64,000 nucleotides of DNA from positions 310,001-374,000 of the forward strand of contig JAXMHB010000001.1 of assembly GCA_046346965.1 (NCBI GenBank). Direction: 5' to 3'. Below the pieces are notes generated by a model. That model did no database searches, had not been told where the DNA came from, and worked only from the letters and a program-made list of their open reading frames with translations. Below are positions 50,636-58,005 of the stretch, piece after piece. The stretch comes from JAXMHB01 sp046346965 (GTDB lineage Bacteria > Pseudomonadota > Gammaproteobacteria > Xanthomonadales > SZUA-5). The stretch's first letter is position 1; each line of letters starts with the position of its first letter. Made by a program: the position numbers and the translations under genes.

Positions 50636-53339
50636 TGCCGGCGCTCCAGATTGCTGCGGTGATGACGTAGCAGCGGGTGAGTCCGAGCCCCGGCAGCCGT
50701 TCCGGTTTCGTGGTGCCGCCGTCGTTGTCCCGGGTCAATGCGCCGGCCTCTGCGAGCGTCTTCGCGACCGCCTTATGGTCGAAGCCCGTACAGATTTCGC
50801 GGAAGCTCTCGCGAAGGATCAGGTATTCCGTGCCCTCGGATGTTTCACGACGGAACCCGGCCCGGTTGATGGTGGCGCGGTTGTCGGCCTGGTCCATCGG
50901 CGCGAATCGGCTTTCCCCGTGCGCCTCCAGGAATCCGCGGACCTGCGCCAGCATTGCGGCGGGTTCGGCCGCGCCAGCGGTCCCGCGTGCGCTGAGCCAT
51001 GCGCGGAAACAGACGGCGGCAGCTCTCGCGGCCTCGCCCTCGCGCCAGCCGGTCAAGCCGTACTCCGTCGCCAGCTCGCCGGCAGCGGCCACCAGTGCGA
51101 ACCGCTGCGCCACCCTGCGAACCTGCCCGGCGGCGTCGGCCGGCACCATCTTGGCTGCGATCGCATCGCACGCCGTGCGCAAGGCATCGCGCGCCTCGCC
51201 GTGGCGTTTCACCAGTTCGGCGACGAATGCCGGCCCCGCGTGCCCGTAGTGGATCGCTGCGGCATCCTTGAGTGCGTCCGCGAAGGCGCCGGGGCGCATT
51301 CCCGCCGGCAGTCGCTCGAACAACCCGAGTCCTGCGCCAGCATCGGCCGGTAGGTCGATTACGCGGACCTCTTGCCCCGCCCGAGTGCGCCCGCCAGCTT
51401 CGGCGATCAGGTCGGCCAAGCCGATTTCACCTGTCGAGAGAAACAGCAGCCGCCAGCGCGCGGCGGCCCGTGCGGTCCCGTCGCGGTGCGCGCGGCTCTT
51501 GCCGCTGCCGTTCGCCAGCATGTACGCCGTCGCGCCGGCCACCTTGGGCGGAAGCTCGCCCATTTCGTCCAGGCATAGCAGCAGGTCGGAGTGTTGCGCC
51601 GCGATGCCTTCGAGCGCGTTATCGGTCGCGCGCCAGGTGCGCAGGTAGTCAGGCGGCCCCCAGGCAGAAGCGGCCACCGAAAGCGCCGTGCTCTTGCCGG
51701 TGGAACTCTCGCCGCGCAGGTGCAGCCCGCCACCTTCGGCCCCGAGCAAGCCAAGGCACGGGGCGGCGAAGCTCGCGGACAGTGCCAGCACAACCCGGCT
51801 ATTCCCCGCAGCTGGCATCGCTACCTTCGCGCGCCAGCCTTCGAGCGTTCCGGCAGTGCCCAGGCGCAAGCCTTCGACGTGGGCGGCTTGGTAGAGAATT
51901 GGCTCGGCTTCGGTGTCGCCCTCGGTGCGGTGGGGATAGACGAATGCGGAGCCGTGCCAGCCGGTGCGCGTGACAGCGCGCGCCGTGATCGCCGGGCGGC
52001 TCCAGGCGATGTAGTCGGCCAGCCGGCGGCGTTCGTGCGGATGGCTGGTGATCTCGACACCACCTCGGAGCAGTGCGCCGCGCAACTCCTCGCCGCTGCC
52101 GGCCAGCGTTTCGCACGGCATCGCCCAGCGGTGAGCGCGGCCGTCGCGGTCAATCCATACGAGCAACCGGCCCCACTCGCCGCCCAGCTCGTCGCGGGTG
52201 TTTGCAGTGACATATAGCGGAGAGCAAACCCACACGGGCGGCTCCGGCCTTTCGTCGCCTGTCATCTTGTCGCGTTCGACTCCGAGCCAGTAGACGCCGT
52301 TTCGCCAGCCCTTGCGGAACTCGACAACTTCAAACCGCGGCAGTCGGGGCGGCTCGGGCGCCGCGGGTTCATCGGCATCGTTCGCCGCCAATGTAGGAAG
52401 CTCCGCCACCTTTAAGCCCTCGGCGAGTGCGTCCGCGGCGTCCCATCCTTTCGGTAGTGATTCCCCGCGCACTGCTTCGAGCGCGTCCAGGTCGACGCGA
52501 GAAACCGCAGCCGCGCCAGCTTCCAGGGCGAGGCTATCAACGTCGGCAGCGTAGGCGGCGCCCGGCTCGTCCGCATCCGGCCAAATGATGCAGCGCCGAC
52601 CAGCGAGCGGCGACCAGTCCGCATGCTTGGCATTGGCAGCTCCGCCGGGTGACGTGATCGCCACGAAGTCGGGCAGCAGCGCGCCGACAGCGTCGGCGGC
52701 CTTCTCGCCTTCAACAATCAGCACGGGCGCATCGGGGCGCGCGGCGAGCCGATGCAGCCCATAGAGCGGGCGCGGCTTGGGGTATCCCTTCCAGCGCCAG
52801 CGGAGCGCGCCATCCTCGCGCCACAAGGTCAGCGGCAACACGTCCTTGCGGCCGTCCGCATGGTCGAAGCGGCAAACGTGGAACAACGGCCGGTGCTCGG
52901 GGTCGCGATAGGTCCAGGTGGCGGCCGGGCGGCCGTGTGCTGGGTGTGCAGGTATCGGCGGCGCATCCTCCGGGATTGGCGAGACAAGCTCGCCGGCTTC
53001 GGCCTTGGGTGGCTTCGGTGCACGCGGGGCAGCCGGCCTCTGTGCGAAGTCTCCGCGGACCTTGCCGACTGCCGCGGCGATGGCCTCGAACGTGCATCCG
53101 GCGTGGCAGTGCAGCAGCGGGCGTCCGTTGTCGCCTTCACTTACGGAAAGGCTCGCGTGTCGGTCCGGATGCGCTGGGCATTTCGCGGCCCATCCATCGC
53201 CGGAGCGGCGCACGCCTTCCAGGCGCCCGAGCACGTCGGCGACGGTGGTAGAATTGCCGCGCGGCTTGACCAGTCCGCTTACGTTGTCTCGCGCCTCGCC
53301 GTGCCACCGGCGGGGCGCGCTTGCGTTAGGGGTTGGCAT
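50628..53339 (-). CDS. Primase-helicase (CHC2 zinc finger, TOPRIM, DUF927 ATPase)
   Basis: This 903-residue replication protein has an N-terminal zinc-binding primase motif (CPAHPDRHASL with C54 and H57, LLHCHAGC with C78 and C82). A TOPRIM domain follows (LIVEGEKAADAVGALL near 207-222, IIWPDADEPG near 251-260). The DUF927/D5-type ATPase has Walker A GESSTGKST (543-551) and Walker B LLLCLDEMGEL (586-596). Such single-chain enzymes drive autonomous replication of satellites and plasmids, as P4 alpha does. The ATG overlaps the 97-residue gene by 14 bases. Confidence 0.9.
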   Translation of the reverse strand: MPTPNASAPRRWHGEARDNVSGLVKPRGNSTTVADVLGRLEGVRRSGDGWAAKCPAHPDRHASLSVSEGDNGRPLLHCHAGCTFEAIAAAVGKVRGDFAQRPAAPRAPKPPKAEAGELVSPIPEDAPPIPAHPAHGRPAATWTYRDPEHRPLFHVCRFDHADGRKDVLPLTLWREDGALRWRWKGYPKPRPLYGLHRLAARPDAPVLIVEGEKAADAVGALLPDFVAITSPGGAANAKHADWSPLAGRRCIIWPDADEPGAAYAADVDSLALEAGAAAVSRVDLDALEAVRGESLPKGWDAADALAEGLKVAELPTLAANDADEPAAPEPPRLPRFEVVEFRKGWRNGVYWLGVERDKMTGDERPEPPVWVCSPLYVTANTRDELGGEWGRLLVWIDRDGRAHRWAMPCETLAGSGEELRGALLRGGVEITSHPHERRRLADYIAWSRPAITARAVTRTGWHGSAFVYPHRTEGDTEAEPILYQAAHVEGLRLGTAGTLEGWRAKVAMPAAGNSRVVLALSASFAAPCLGLLGAEGGGLHLRGESSTGKSTALSVAASAWGPPDYLRTWRATDNALEGIAAQHSDLLLCLDEMGELPPKVAGATAYMLANGSGKSRAHRDGTARAAARWRLLFLSTGEIGLADLIAEAGGRTRAGQEVRVIDLPADAGAGLGLFERLPAGMRPGAFADALKDAAAIHYGHAGPAFVAELVKRHGEARDALRTACDAIAAKMVPADAAGQVRRVAQRFALVAAAGELATEYGLTGWREGEAARAAAVCFRAWLSARGTAGAAEPAAMLAQVRGFLEAHGESRFAPMDQADNRATINRAGFRRETSEGTEYLILRESFREICTGFDHKAVAKTLAEAGALTRDNDGGTTKPERLPGLGLTRCYVITAAIWSAGNA

Positions 53340-53619
53340 TGGGCGGAATCCGCAGTAGGCCAGCGACAGCCGCGGCCACGCTGGCGCGATCGGTTGCCGA
53401 CAGGACGGCGAGCTCTGGCGCGTCGCAGTGCTCCGCGCGCAATAGGCGGGTTTCCCCTTCGTGCTCGATCAGCACGAGCACGAGCCGGCCGGATGGCCGA
53501 CAGGACAGCAGCCGCGCGTGTTCCCGCGGTTGCGCCGCTGCCGGCGGTCGCGTGCCCTGATAGGCGTCGCGCGGCTGGCCGTACAATTCGCGCAACAGAG
53601 CGAGGGCCTCGCGCTTCAC
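53326..53619 (-). CDS. Element protein of unknown function (97 aa)
   Basis: It starts with a GTG that overlaps the stop of the upstream gene (GTGA at 53616-53619). The N-terminal half is Ala/Arg-rich and helical, and the middle has a beta segment (GRLVLVLIEHEGETRLLRAE). It directly precedes the primase gene and overlaps it, so it is probably a replication or regulatory accessory. No family is recognised. Confidence 0.6.
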   Translation of the reverse strand: MKREALALLRELYGQPRDAYQGTRPPAAAQPREHARLLSCRPSGRLVLVLIEHEGETRLLRAEHCDAPELAVLSATDRASVAAAVAGLLRIPPNANP

Positions 53620-53840
53620 TTGCGCGCCCCAGTTACGTCAATCTCGGCGCGCGAAAACCGGTCGGTCGTTCGGCGGTAACGGTAGACGGCGAGCGTTCCG
53701 CGCGCGTTCGCAAGCGTTACCGTCTGCGCCTTCTGGTCGAAGCAGCTTTCAGCGTTGCCGGGTTGCTGGTACACGCTGCCTTCTCGCTCGCATGCGCGTG
53801 CATAGATGCGCGTCGCACGCGCGACAAGTTCTTGTTCCAT
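53616..53840 (-). CDS. Element protein of unknown function (74 aa)
   Basis: This small basic protein (MEQELVARATRIYARACERE, TVTLANARGTLAVYRYRRTT) is encoded between alpA and the 97-residue gene. The ATG is 18 bases after the alpA stop, and its stop is shared with the next start. No motif is recognised. Confidence 0.6.
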   Translation of the reverse strand: MEQELVARATRIYARACEREGSVYQQPGNAESCFDQKAQTVTLANARGTLAVYRYRRTTDRFSRAEIDVTGARK

Positions 53841-53858
53841 CTGCTCACCCCTTGGCTA

Positions 53859-54074
53859 TCAATCGCGCGCAGCAAGGCGCGCGGCGGCCCATCGCTGGAT
53901 TTCCGCGGCGTCCCATGCAATGGCTTTTTTCGTCAGTCGAACGGGGCGCGGAAAGTCGCCCCCGTCGATTGCGCGATAGAGAGTGCTGCGGGAGATGTCC
54001 AGGTAACTGAGTACCTTTGGCACCCGCCAGAATCCTGCCGAGGGTGTGGCGTCGGCCGCGCTGCTGGTGTTCAT
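53859..54074 (-). CDS. AlpA-family transcriptional regulator
   Basis: This 71-residue MerR-like AlpA protein has the typical motif VPKVLSYLDISRSTLYRAID and the wing GDFPRPVRLTKKAIAWDAAE. In P4-like satellites and PICIs, AlpA activates integrase/excision or the replication operon. It is the first gene of the 11-gene operon that runs to 47776. GGAG stands 10 bases upstream of the ATG at 54074. The 66-base gap before it should contain the operon promoter, but I see no strong match. Confidence 0.88.
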   Translation of the reverse strand: MNTSSAADATPSAGFWRVPKVLSYLDISRSTLYRAIDGGDFPRPVRLTKKAIAWDAAEIQRWAAARLAARD

Positions 54075-54140
54075 GTTGAGCCGTCTCCGGTGTGAAACCT
54101 GACGGCGCAAAGTGTTATGTGGTGGCGCTAGTTGGTCGAC

Positions 54141-54174
54141 GGGGAAACCTAGCGAGCGGCGTTAGGGTTTCCCC
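54141..54174 (-). terminator. Hairpin at the end of the integrase operon
   Basis: GGGGAAACC (54141-54149) pairs with GGTTTCCCC (54166-54174) around a loop of 16 bases. The hairpin overlaps the stop codon of the 264-residue gene. It separates the integrase operon from the AlpA operon, which must have its own promoter. A T tract is weak. Confidence 0.5.
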
Positions 54175-54956
54175 AGCTTGGACAATTCAGAGGCCGGGAC
54201 TTCGCATTGGTGAGCCAGCCCGGTCAGCTTTCCCACCGCCTTAAGCATTGGCTCTCCCAGCTGGCGCTGGAACAGGTCTCGCAAGAGCTTTGCCGTGTGC
54301 TTCCATTCGGCGTGCCCGGCTCCTTCGGGACGCGCACGGTCTGCGTCGTTGCGCAGAAGATCAGCAAGCCAGTGCAGCGAATTGATGGCGTCAGCAACCC
54401 GGTGCATAGACTTCGCGACGGATCGCGGCCCGCCTTCACAATGAACACTAGCGCCTGTTGGTGTCATTTCCACTTTGACGTAAAGCCTTTGCTTCAGAAT
54501 ATCGCCAAAAGCTACAGGCTCCCTGTCGCTTCCTTCGGTATATATGTGCATCACTCCTTGTTTTCGCCAAGTGGGGATTGGCCTTGTTATCGTTTGATCG
54601 GCCAACCACTGTGCAAGCGAACGCGCTTGAGCCGCGCGCTTTCGGTACTCGCGCCGTTCTGCTGGGGATAGCCGGCTCATACGAAGGGCGTTTTGCTGGG
54701 TTGCATGTTGTGATCCTTCAACCAATGCGCGCGCTATTTGTTCGGCAAATTGCGAGGTGTCGATTTTCATTCGAATGGCGGTGTCCGCCACCTGTGCGCA
54801 TGCTGATCTAAAATCGCTTTTCTCAAGGTCGTTTAGGGTTATGGTTGATCTATAAATCGCTTTGGTTCCATCCATACCCAAGAACTCTTCTTTGCCGCGA
54901 ACCGGGTGTAACCCCCATGTCAAAACTGTGCGCTCGAACTCGTTGAATTCACTCAT
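54162..54956 (-). CDS. Element protein of unknown function (264 aa)
   Basis: This gene overlaps the integrase stop by 4 bases and is co-transcribed with it. The protein contains FERTVLTWGLHPVRGKEEFL, a helical middle (SPAERREYRKRAAQARSLAQ) and VHCEGGPRSVAKSMHRVADA near residue 190. Its base composition is lower in GC than the flanking core genes. The family is unrecognised. A role in integration control, immunity to other phages or helper interference is possible but not shown. Confidence 0.65.
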   Translation of the reverse strand: MSEFNEFERTVLTWGLHPVRGKEEFLGMDGTKAIYRSTITLNDLEKSDFRSACAQVADTAIRMKIDTSQFAEQIARALVEGSQHATQQNALRMSRLSPAERREYRKRAAQARSLAQWLADQTITRPIPTWRKQGVMHIYTEGSDREPVAFGDILKQRLYVKVEMTPTGASVHCEGGPRSVAKSMHRVADAINSLHWLADLLRNDADRARPEGAGHAEWKHTAKLLRDLFQRQLGEPMLKAVGKLTGLAHQCEVPASELSKLGKP

Positions 54957-56386
54957 CGCGCCCTCTTTCGCCCGCGCAGCGCGCTGACGGTCGCCGGCTT
55001 GCTGGTCAGTAGATCGCGCAGCTTCTCCAGTGCGTGCCGCTTCTCATCGGCGTAGTCGTGCCGGTTATAGTGGCGAGCCTGCAGCCCTCCGAGCCCGTGC
55101 GACTGTAGCTGCGCGCGCACATCCATGGATATGCCAAGGGCAGCGAGTCGGGTTTCTACCGTGCGGCGCAAGTCGCCAATGGTGAATGAGCCTTTGCCGT
55201 TGTCCAGTTCGCCCGCCTTGAGCATTTCTGCGGCCACTTCGCGCACGGCCGCGGCGCATCCGTGATAGCTGGCGCCGACCTCGCCGTTGGATGCGGTGAA
55301 GACAAACGGCCCGACTCGCGCGGCGATTGGATCCGCGCCCTCGCGCGGCTTTGCGTGGATCATTTCGGCGAGCGCGGTTTCAGCTTCGGGCAGCAACGGC
55401 ACAACGTGGCGCCGCGGTTCCTTTCGCCGGCCTTTGCTGTCCCAAAGCGTGATCGTTCTGGCGTCGGCGTCCAGGTCGGCCAGCGTGGCGCGCGACAGCT
55501 GTTCAACGCGCTGGCCACCTGTCAGCAAGTGAACCCGGAGTAGCGGCCCCCATGGCTTGGCAAGCGCGGTGATGCGTTGCCAGTACGCCCGGAGTTCAGC
55601 AACCGAAAGCGCGCGTTCTCGTGCCTTCGTGCTGCCCTCGATCGTAGACAGGTCGCGGGCGGGGTTGCTGGTCACTTTCAGCGCCCGCAAGGCGGGCAGG
55701 GCACGCGCGTCGTGACGAGCACGGACGGCTGCCGCGAATGCGGCCCGCAGGTAGGCGCGCAGCTTCGCCGCCTCTCGCAGTCGGGGCGCCGGGTCCGGGT
55801 CTTCCTTGGTCGGCATCGGCGACGCCAGCGGGGTCAGAATGTCTAGCAGATCGTCGGCGGTGATGCTGCTGGCGGGTCGCTTCCATAGCGCCGGCTGCGC
55901 CCTCTCCACGTGCAATGTCAGCGCGCGGCTGACGTGCTTTGCGCTTGACTTCCCGTCGCGGGTTAACTGGTCAACGTAGGCGGTGAGCAAGGCACCGAGC
56001 GTTGCCGTGGCGTCGCTCTCGCGCTTCTGCTCGGCTGCTGTCGCCGCACTGAGTGCGGCACGCTTGTCGGCGGCTTCGGCGTCGATTGCCGCCCTTAGGT
56101 CACGGTCGCCGGACAGGTAGCGGCGCGAGAGTTCCCGCGCCTTCGTGCGAGCCTCCGCCAGGGTCAACCCGTTGCGCCCGGTGCTGTCGAACGGGCCGAT
56201 TGCGATTCGCTGGCGCTCGCCTGCGGTGTTTGTGAAGCGGTAGTAGAACGCCACACCTCCACCAGCCAATCGGCGCGCCTGGAACCTTCCGGCGCCGCGC
56301 TCTGCGGGATCGCTCGCCCACTCGCCGGTCGCCAGTCCGGACAGCGCTTGCGCTGTGATCATCCGCTGCTTTCGGCTCGCTTCCAT
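54953..56386 (-). CDS. Tyrosine recombinase (integrase)
   Basis: This 477-residue integrase carries out site-specific integration at tRNA-Phe. The N-terminal arm-binding part is basic (FQARRLAGGGVAFYYRFTNT). The catalytic domain has the first Arg in LLTGGQRVEQLSRATLADLD, the second Arg in TIGDLRRTVETRLAALG, the HxxG-like LQSHGLGGLQARHYN and the nucleophilic Tyr in HYNRHDY. The His before DLRR, common in relatives, is Gly here. The gene lies beside attR and reads inward. Its ATG at 56386 follows the GGTGCCC repeats. Confidence 0.93.
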   Translation of the reverse strand: MEASRKQRMITAQALSGLATGEWASDPAERGAGRFQARRLAGGGVAFYYRFTNTAGERQRIAIGPFDSTGRNGLTLAEARTKARELSRRYLSGDRDLRAAIDAEAADKRAALSAATAAEQKRESDATATLGALLTAYVDQLTRDGKSSAKHVSRALTLHVERAQPALWKRPASSITADDLLDILTPLASPMPTKEDPDPAPRLREAAKLRAYLRAAFAAAVRARHDARALPALRALKVTSNPARDLSTIEGSTKARERALSVAELRAYWQRITALAKPWGPLLRVHLLTGGQRVEQLSRATLADLDADARTITLWDSKGRRKEPRRHVVPLLPEAETALAEMIHAKPREGADPIAARVGPFVFTASNGEVGASYHGCAAAVREVAAEMLKAGELDNGKGSFTIGDLRRTVETRLAALGISMDVRAQLQSHGLGGLQARHYNRHDYADEKRHALEKLRDLLTSKPATVSALRGRKRAR

Positions 56387-56405
56387 GTTGTCCCCGTTTC
56401 GCGCT

Positions 56406-56441
56406 GGTGCCCGGTCTGGTGCCCGTTCGGTGCCCGTTTCT
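56406..56441 (+). repeat. Right array of GGTGCCC repeats (candidate integrase arm sites)
   Basis: Three GGTGCCC copies start at 56406, 56418 and 56429, between the integrase start codon and its probable promoter. The block at 56417-56441 is identical to the one near attL. Binding here could also autoregulate int. Confidence 0.6.
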
Positions 56442-56452
56442 TCCGGACCTCA

Positions 56453-56481
56453 ATGCTACAGCGTGAAACTACATGAAACAA
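56453..56481 (-). promoter_or_regulatory. Candidate int promoter
   Basis: On the minus strand TTGTTT (56481-56476) and TAGCAT (56458-56453) are separated by 17 bases, upstream of int. The GGTGCCC array lies between this promoter and the start codon. It is a modest match to sigma-70. Confidence 0.4.
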
Positions 56482-56553
56482 CAATGAACCAAAGAACAAC
56501 CACTTATCTGCTTTAGGCGCCCTGCGTGGAACCGCCTGAGACTGCGGGAATGT

Positions 56554-56601
56554 GGATTGAAAATCCCCGTGTCGGCGGTTCGATTCCGTCCCCGGCCACC
56601 A
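56554..56601 (+). other. attR: duplicate 3' end of tRNA-Phe
   Basis: This is an exact 48-base copy of 45975-46022 including CCA. The 5' half of the tRNA is missing, so it is not a functional gene. Confidence 0.92.
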
Positions 56602-56675
56602 TCTTACCGAGATCCTCTTTCGAACAGTCTGCAGGACGGGGATTCCCGGCCTGCCAGCGTAGCTGGCCGGCCTTC

Positions 56676-56753
56676 GCGGGCGCAGGCGGCGGTGCCGCCT
56701 TGACGCGCCCGCTCAGCCCCGTGTCGGCGGTTCGATTCCGTCCCCGGCCACCA
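56676..56753 (+). other. Second partial tRNA-Phe 3' end with preceding hairpin
   Basis: The 37 bases 56717-56753 equal the last 37 bases of tRNA-Phe with CCA. Just before them is a hairpin with stem GCGGGCG/CGCCCGC (56676-56712) and inner stem GCGGC/GCCGC. The segment is part of a unit repeated about 219 bases later. Confidence 0.8.
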
Positions 56754-56894
56754 TCCTTCGATCAGATTTGCGCCAGACTGCCGTCGAGCGTCCTGCCGTC
56801 CAGCATAGCTGGCCGGCCTTCGCTGACATGGATGGCAATGCCATCCAAGCATGTCAGCTCAGCCCCGCCAGCCAGCATAGCTGTCTGGCCTTCA

Positions 56895-56971
56895 CGGGCG
56901 CAGGCGGCGGTGCCGCCTTGACGCGCCCGCTCAGCCCCGTGTCGGCGGTTCGATTCCGTCCCCGGCCACCA
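56895..56971 (+). other. Third partial tRNA-Phe 3' end with preceding hairpin
   Basis: Bases 56935-56971 again equal the last 37 bases of tRNA-Phe. The same hairpin (56895-56929) precedes them, and the same TTCGATCAGATTTGCGCCA sequence follows. Between this and the second copy lies another stem-loop (GCTGACATGGATGGC paired with GCCATCC...CATGTCAGC, 56831-56867). There is no gene in 56602-57055. Confidence 0.8.
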
Positions 56972-57055
56972 TTCTTCGATCAGATTTGCGCCAAACTGCC
57001 GTCGAGCGTCCCCGCCGCAACGCACGGGCAGCGCTTACTTCCAAGGAATCTGAGC

Positions 57056-57355
57056 ATGCGCGTCTACCTTGATGATGAGAGAACAACGCCGGATGGCTGG
57101 GTCCGCGTGTACTGGCCCGCCGAGGCGATCGAACTGCTTGAACGTGGCTGTGTAACGGAGATCAGCCTGGATCATGATCTGGGCGATGATGACCGCGGCA
57201 CGGGCTATGACGTGGTGCTATGGATTGAGGAGGCGGTGGCGACCCGAGACTTTCAGCCGCCGCTCATCCATGTTCATTCCGCCAATACGTCCGCGCGAGA
57301 GAAGATGCTGGCCGGGGTCAGGACGATTGAACGTCTTGCGCGGAAACCTCGTTAG
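57056..57355 (+). CDS. Cyclic-phosphate processing receiver-domain (cREC) protein
   Basis: This 99-residue protein has a receiver-like fold with MRVYLDDERTTPDGWVRVYW at the N-terminus, SLDHDLGDDDRGTGYDVVLW in the middle and LIHVHSANTSAREKMLAGVR near the end. This is the pattern of the small cREC family (cyclic-phosphate-processing receiver domains), predicted from genome context to act on RNA or nucleotide cyclic phosphates. AAGGA about 9 bases upstream supports the ATG. It lies just outside the last att-like copy and may be host DNA or the remnant of an older insertion. Confidence 0.8.
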   Translation: MRVYLDDERTTPDGWVRVYWPAEAIELLERGCVTEISLDHDLGDDDRGTGYDVVLWIEEAVATRDFQPPLIHVHSANTSAREKMLAGVRTIERLARKPR

Positions 57356-57714
57356 GAGACACGCGCCGTGCCGCAATCCGAATCGCATAGTGTCTATGGC
57401 CCGGGCTCTTAGCCTTCGTGGATTCCCAGCGACCTGGCTTGGCTACGCACCCAATTGGATTGGCAGCGCTCCGTTGGCGCTGGCGTGGCGCATCCGATGC
57501 AGTCGACGCGCGCCGAATTGTCGGCGGGACCGCGTGCGGTGTGCGCCGTCGTGTAAACGCGCGAGGGTTAACGGAGGCTCTGCATTCGCGACGGCTCGAC
57601 AGCGTCGTGAGTAACGCTGCAAGCAGGAATTGTTCCCTGTAAGTCGGCGCCGCGCGCCTGGGTGCAAGGCCCGTCGGATTGCAGGCATGACGCCGCTAGC
57701 GCGTCGCAAACTGC
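57356..57714. other. Intergenic region without recognised genes
   Basis: Several short open frames exist on both strands, but none has a ribosome site and a recognisable protein. Base composition is lower in GC than the core around it. It lies between the cREC-like gene and the terminator of the tRNA pair and may be further accessory remnant. Confidence 0.5.
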
Positions 57715-57716
57715 CC

Positions 57717-57747
57717 AAAAGAAAAGGCCACCCTTGCGGATGGCCTT
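57717..57747 (-). terminator. Intrinsic terminator of the tRNA-Ala/tRNA-Glu transcript
   Basis: On the minus strand AAGGCCATCC pairs with GGGTGGCCTT (one mismatch) around a GCAA loop, followed by TTTTCTTTT. It is a textbook Rho-independent terminator 16 bases beyond tRNA-Glu. Confidence 0.85.
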
Positions 57748-57762
57748 AATGTTCCAACTGAT

Positions 57763-57838
57763 TGGCGTCCCCACGGGGATTCGAACCCCGGTTACTGCCG
57801 TGAAAGGGCGGTGTCCTAGGCCTCTAGACGATGGGGAC
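57763..57838 (-). tRNA. tRNA-Glu (anticodon TTC), CCA encoded
   Basis: The 5' end GTCCCC pairs with GGGGAC. The anticodon arm CCGCCCTTTCACGGC carries TTC, and the T arm has GGTTCGAATCC. The sequence is close to E. coli tRNA-Glu. It is the second gene of the pair. Confidence 0.97.
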
Positions 57839-57857
57839 GTTGTATTGCTTGAAAATT

Positions 57858-57933
<76 letters not shown>

Positions 57934-57948
57934 ACAACTGAGTCGCAC

Positions 57949-57978
57949 AAGATAGTGTTCTGCTCGGTGGCCTGTCAA
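57949..57978 (-). promoter_or_regulatory. Promoter of the tRNA-Ala/tRNA-Glu operon
   Basis: On the minus strand TTGACA (57978-57973) and TATCTT (57954-57949) are 18 bases apart. The -10 lies about 16 bases before tRNA-Ala. It is a near-consensus sigma-70 promoter. Confidence 0.8.
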
Positions 57979-58005
57979 TACCCTAATGTGCTTTTCTTGC
58001 GTCGA

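Larger units (their letters stand above)
46023..56601. mobile_element. Integrative element in tRNA-Phe, candidate PICI-like phage satellite
   Basis: The element is 10.6 kb and is bounded by 48-base direct repeats. All its genes are on the minus strand. From the right they are: integrase, an unknown 264-residue protein, a terminator, AlpA-like regulator, two small genes, primase-helicase, a 197-residue protein with an iteron-like cluster, DUF1441 protein, HTH protein, four small genes, DUF4124 protein and WYL-like/TerB-like protein. No structural phage, lysis or conjugation genes are present. The int-alpA-primase-TerS-like order is that of Gram-negative phage-inducible chromosomal islands, which is the best analogy, though helper dependence is not shown. 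Confidence 0.85.

Noticed and set aside
46023..56601. Complete prophage or conjugative element
   Set aside because: There are no capsid, portal, tail, lysis, relaxase or type IV secretion genes.
56554..56971. Additional tRNA-Phe genes
   Set aside because: Only the 3' parts are present; acceptor 5' strand, D arm and, in two copies, the anticodon arm are missing.
57174..57614. A 146-residue frame overlapping the cREC-like gene
   Set aside because: It lies out of frame with a recognisable cREC protein, and its C-terminal part has no ribosome site or family match.
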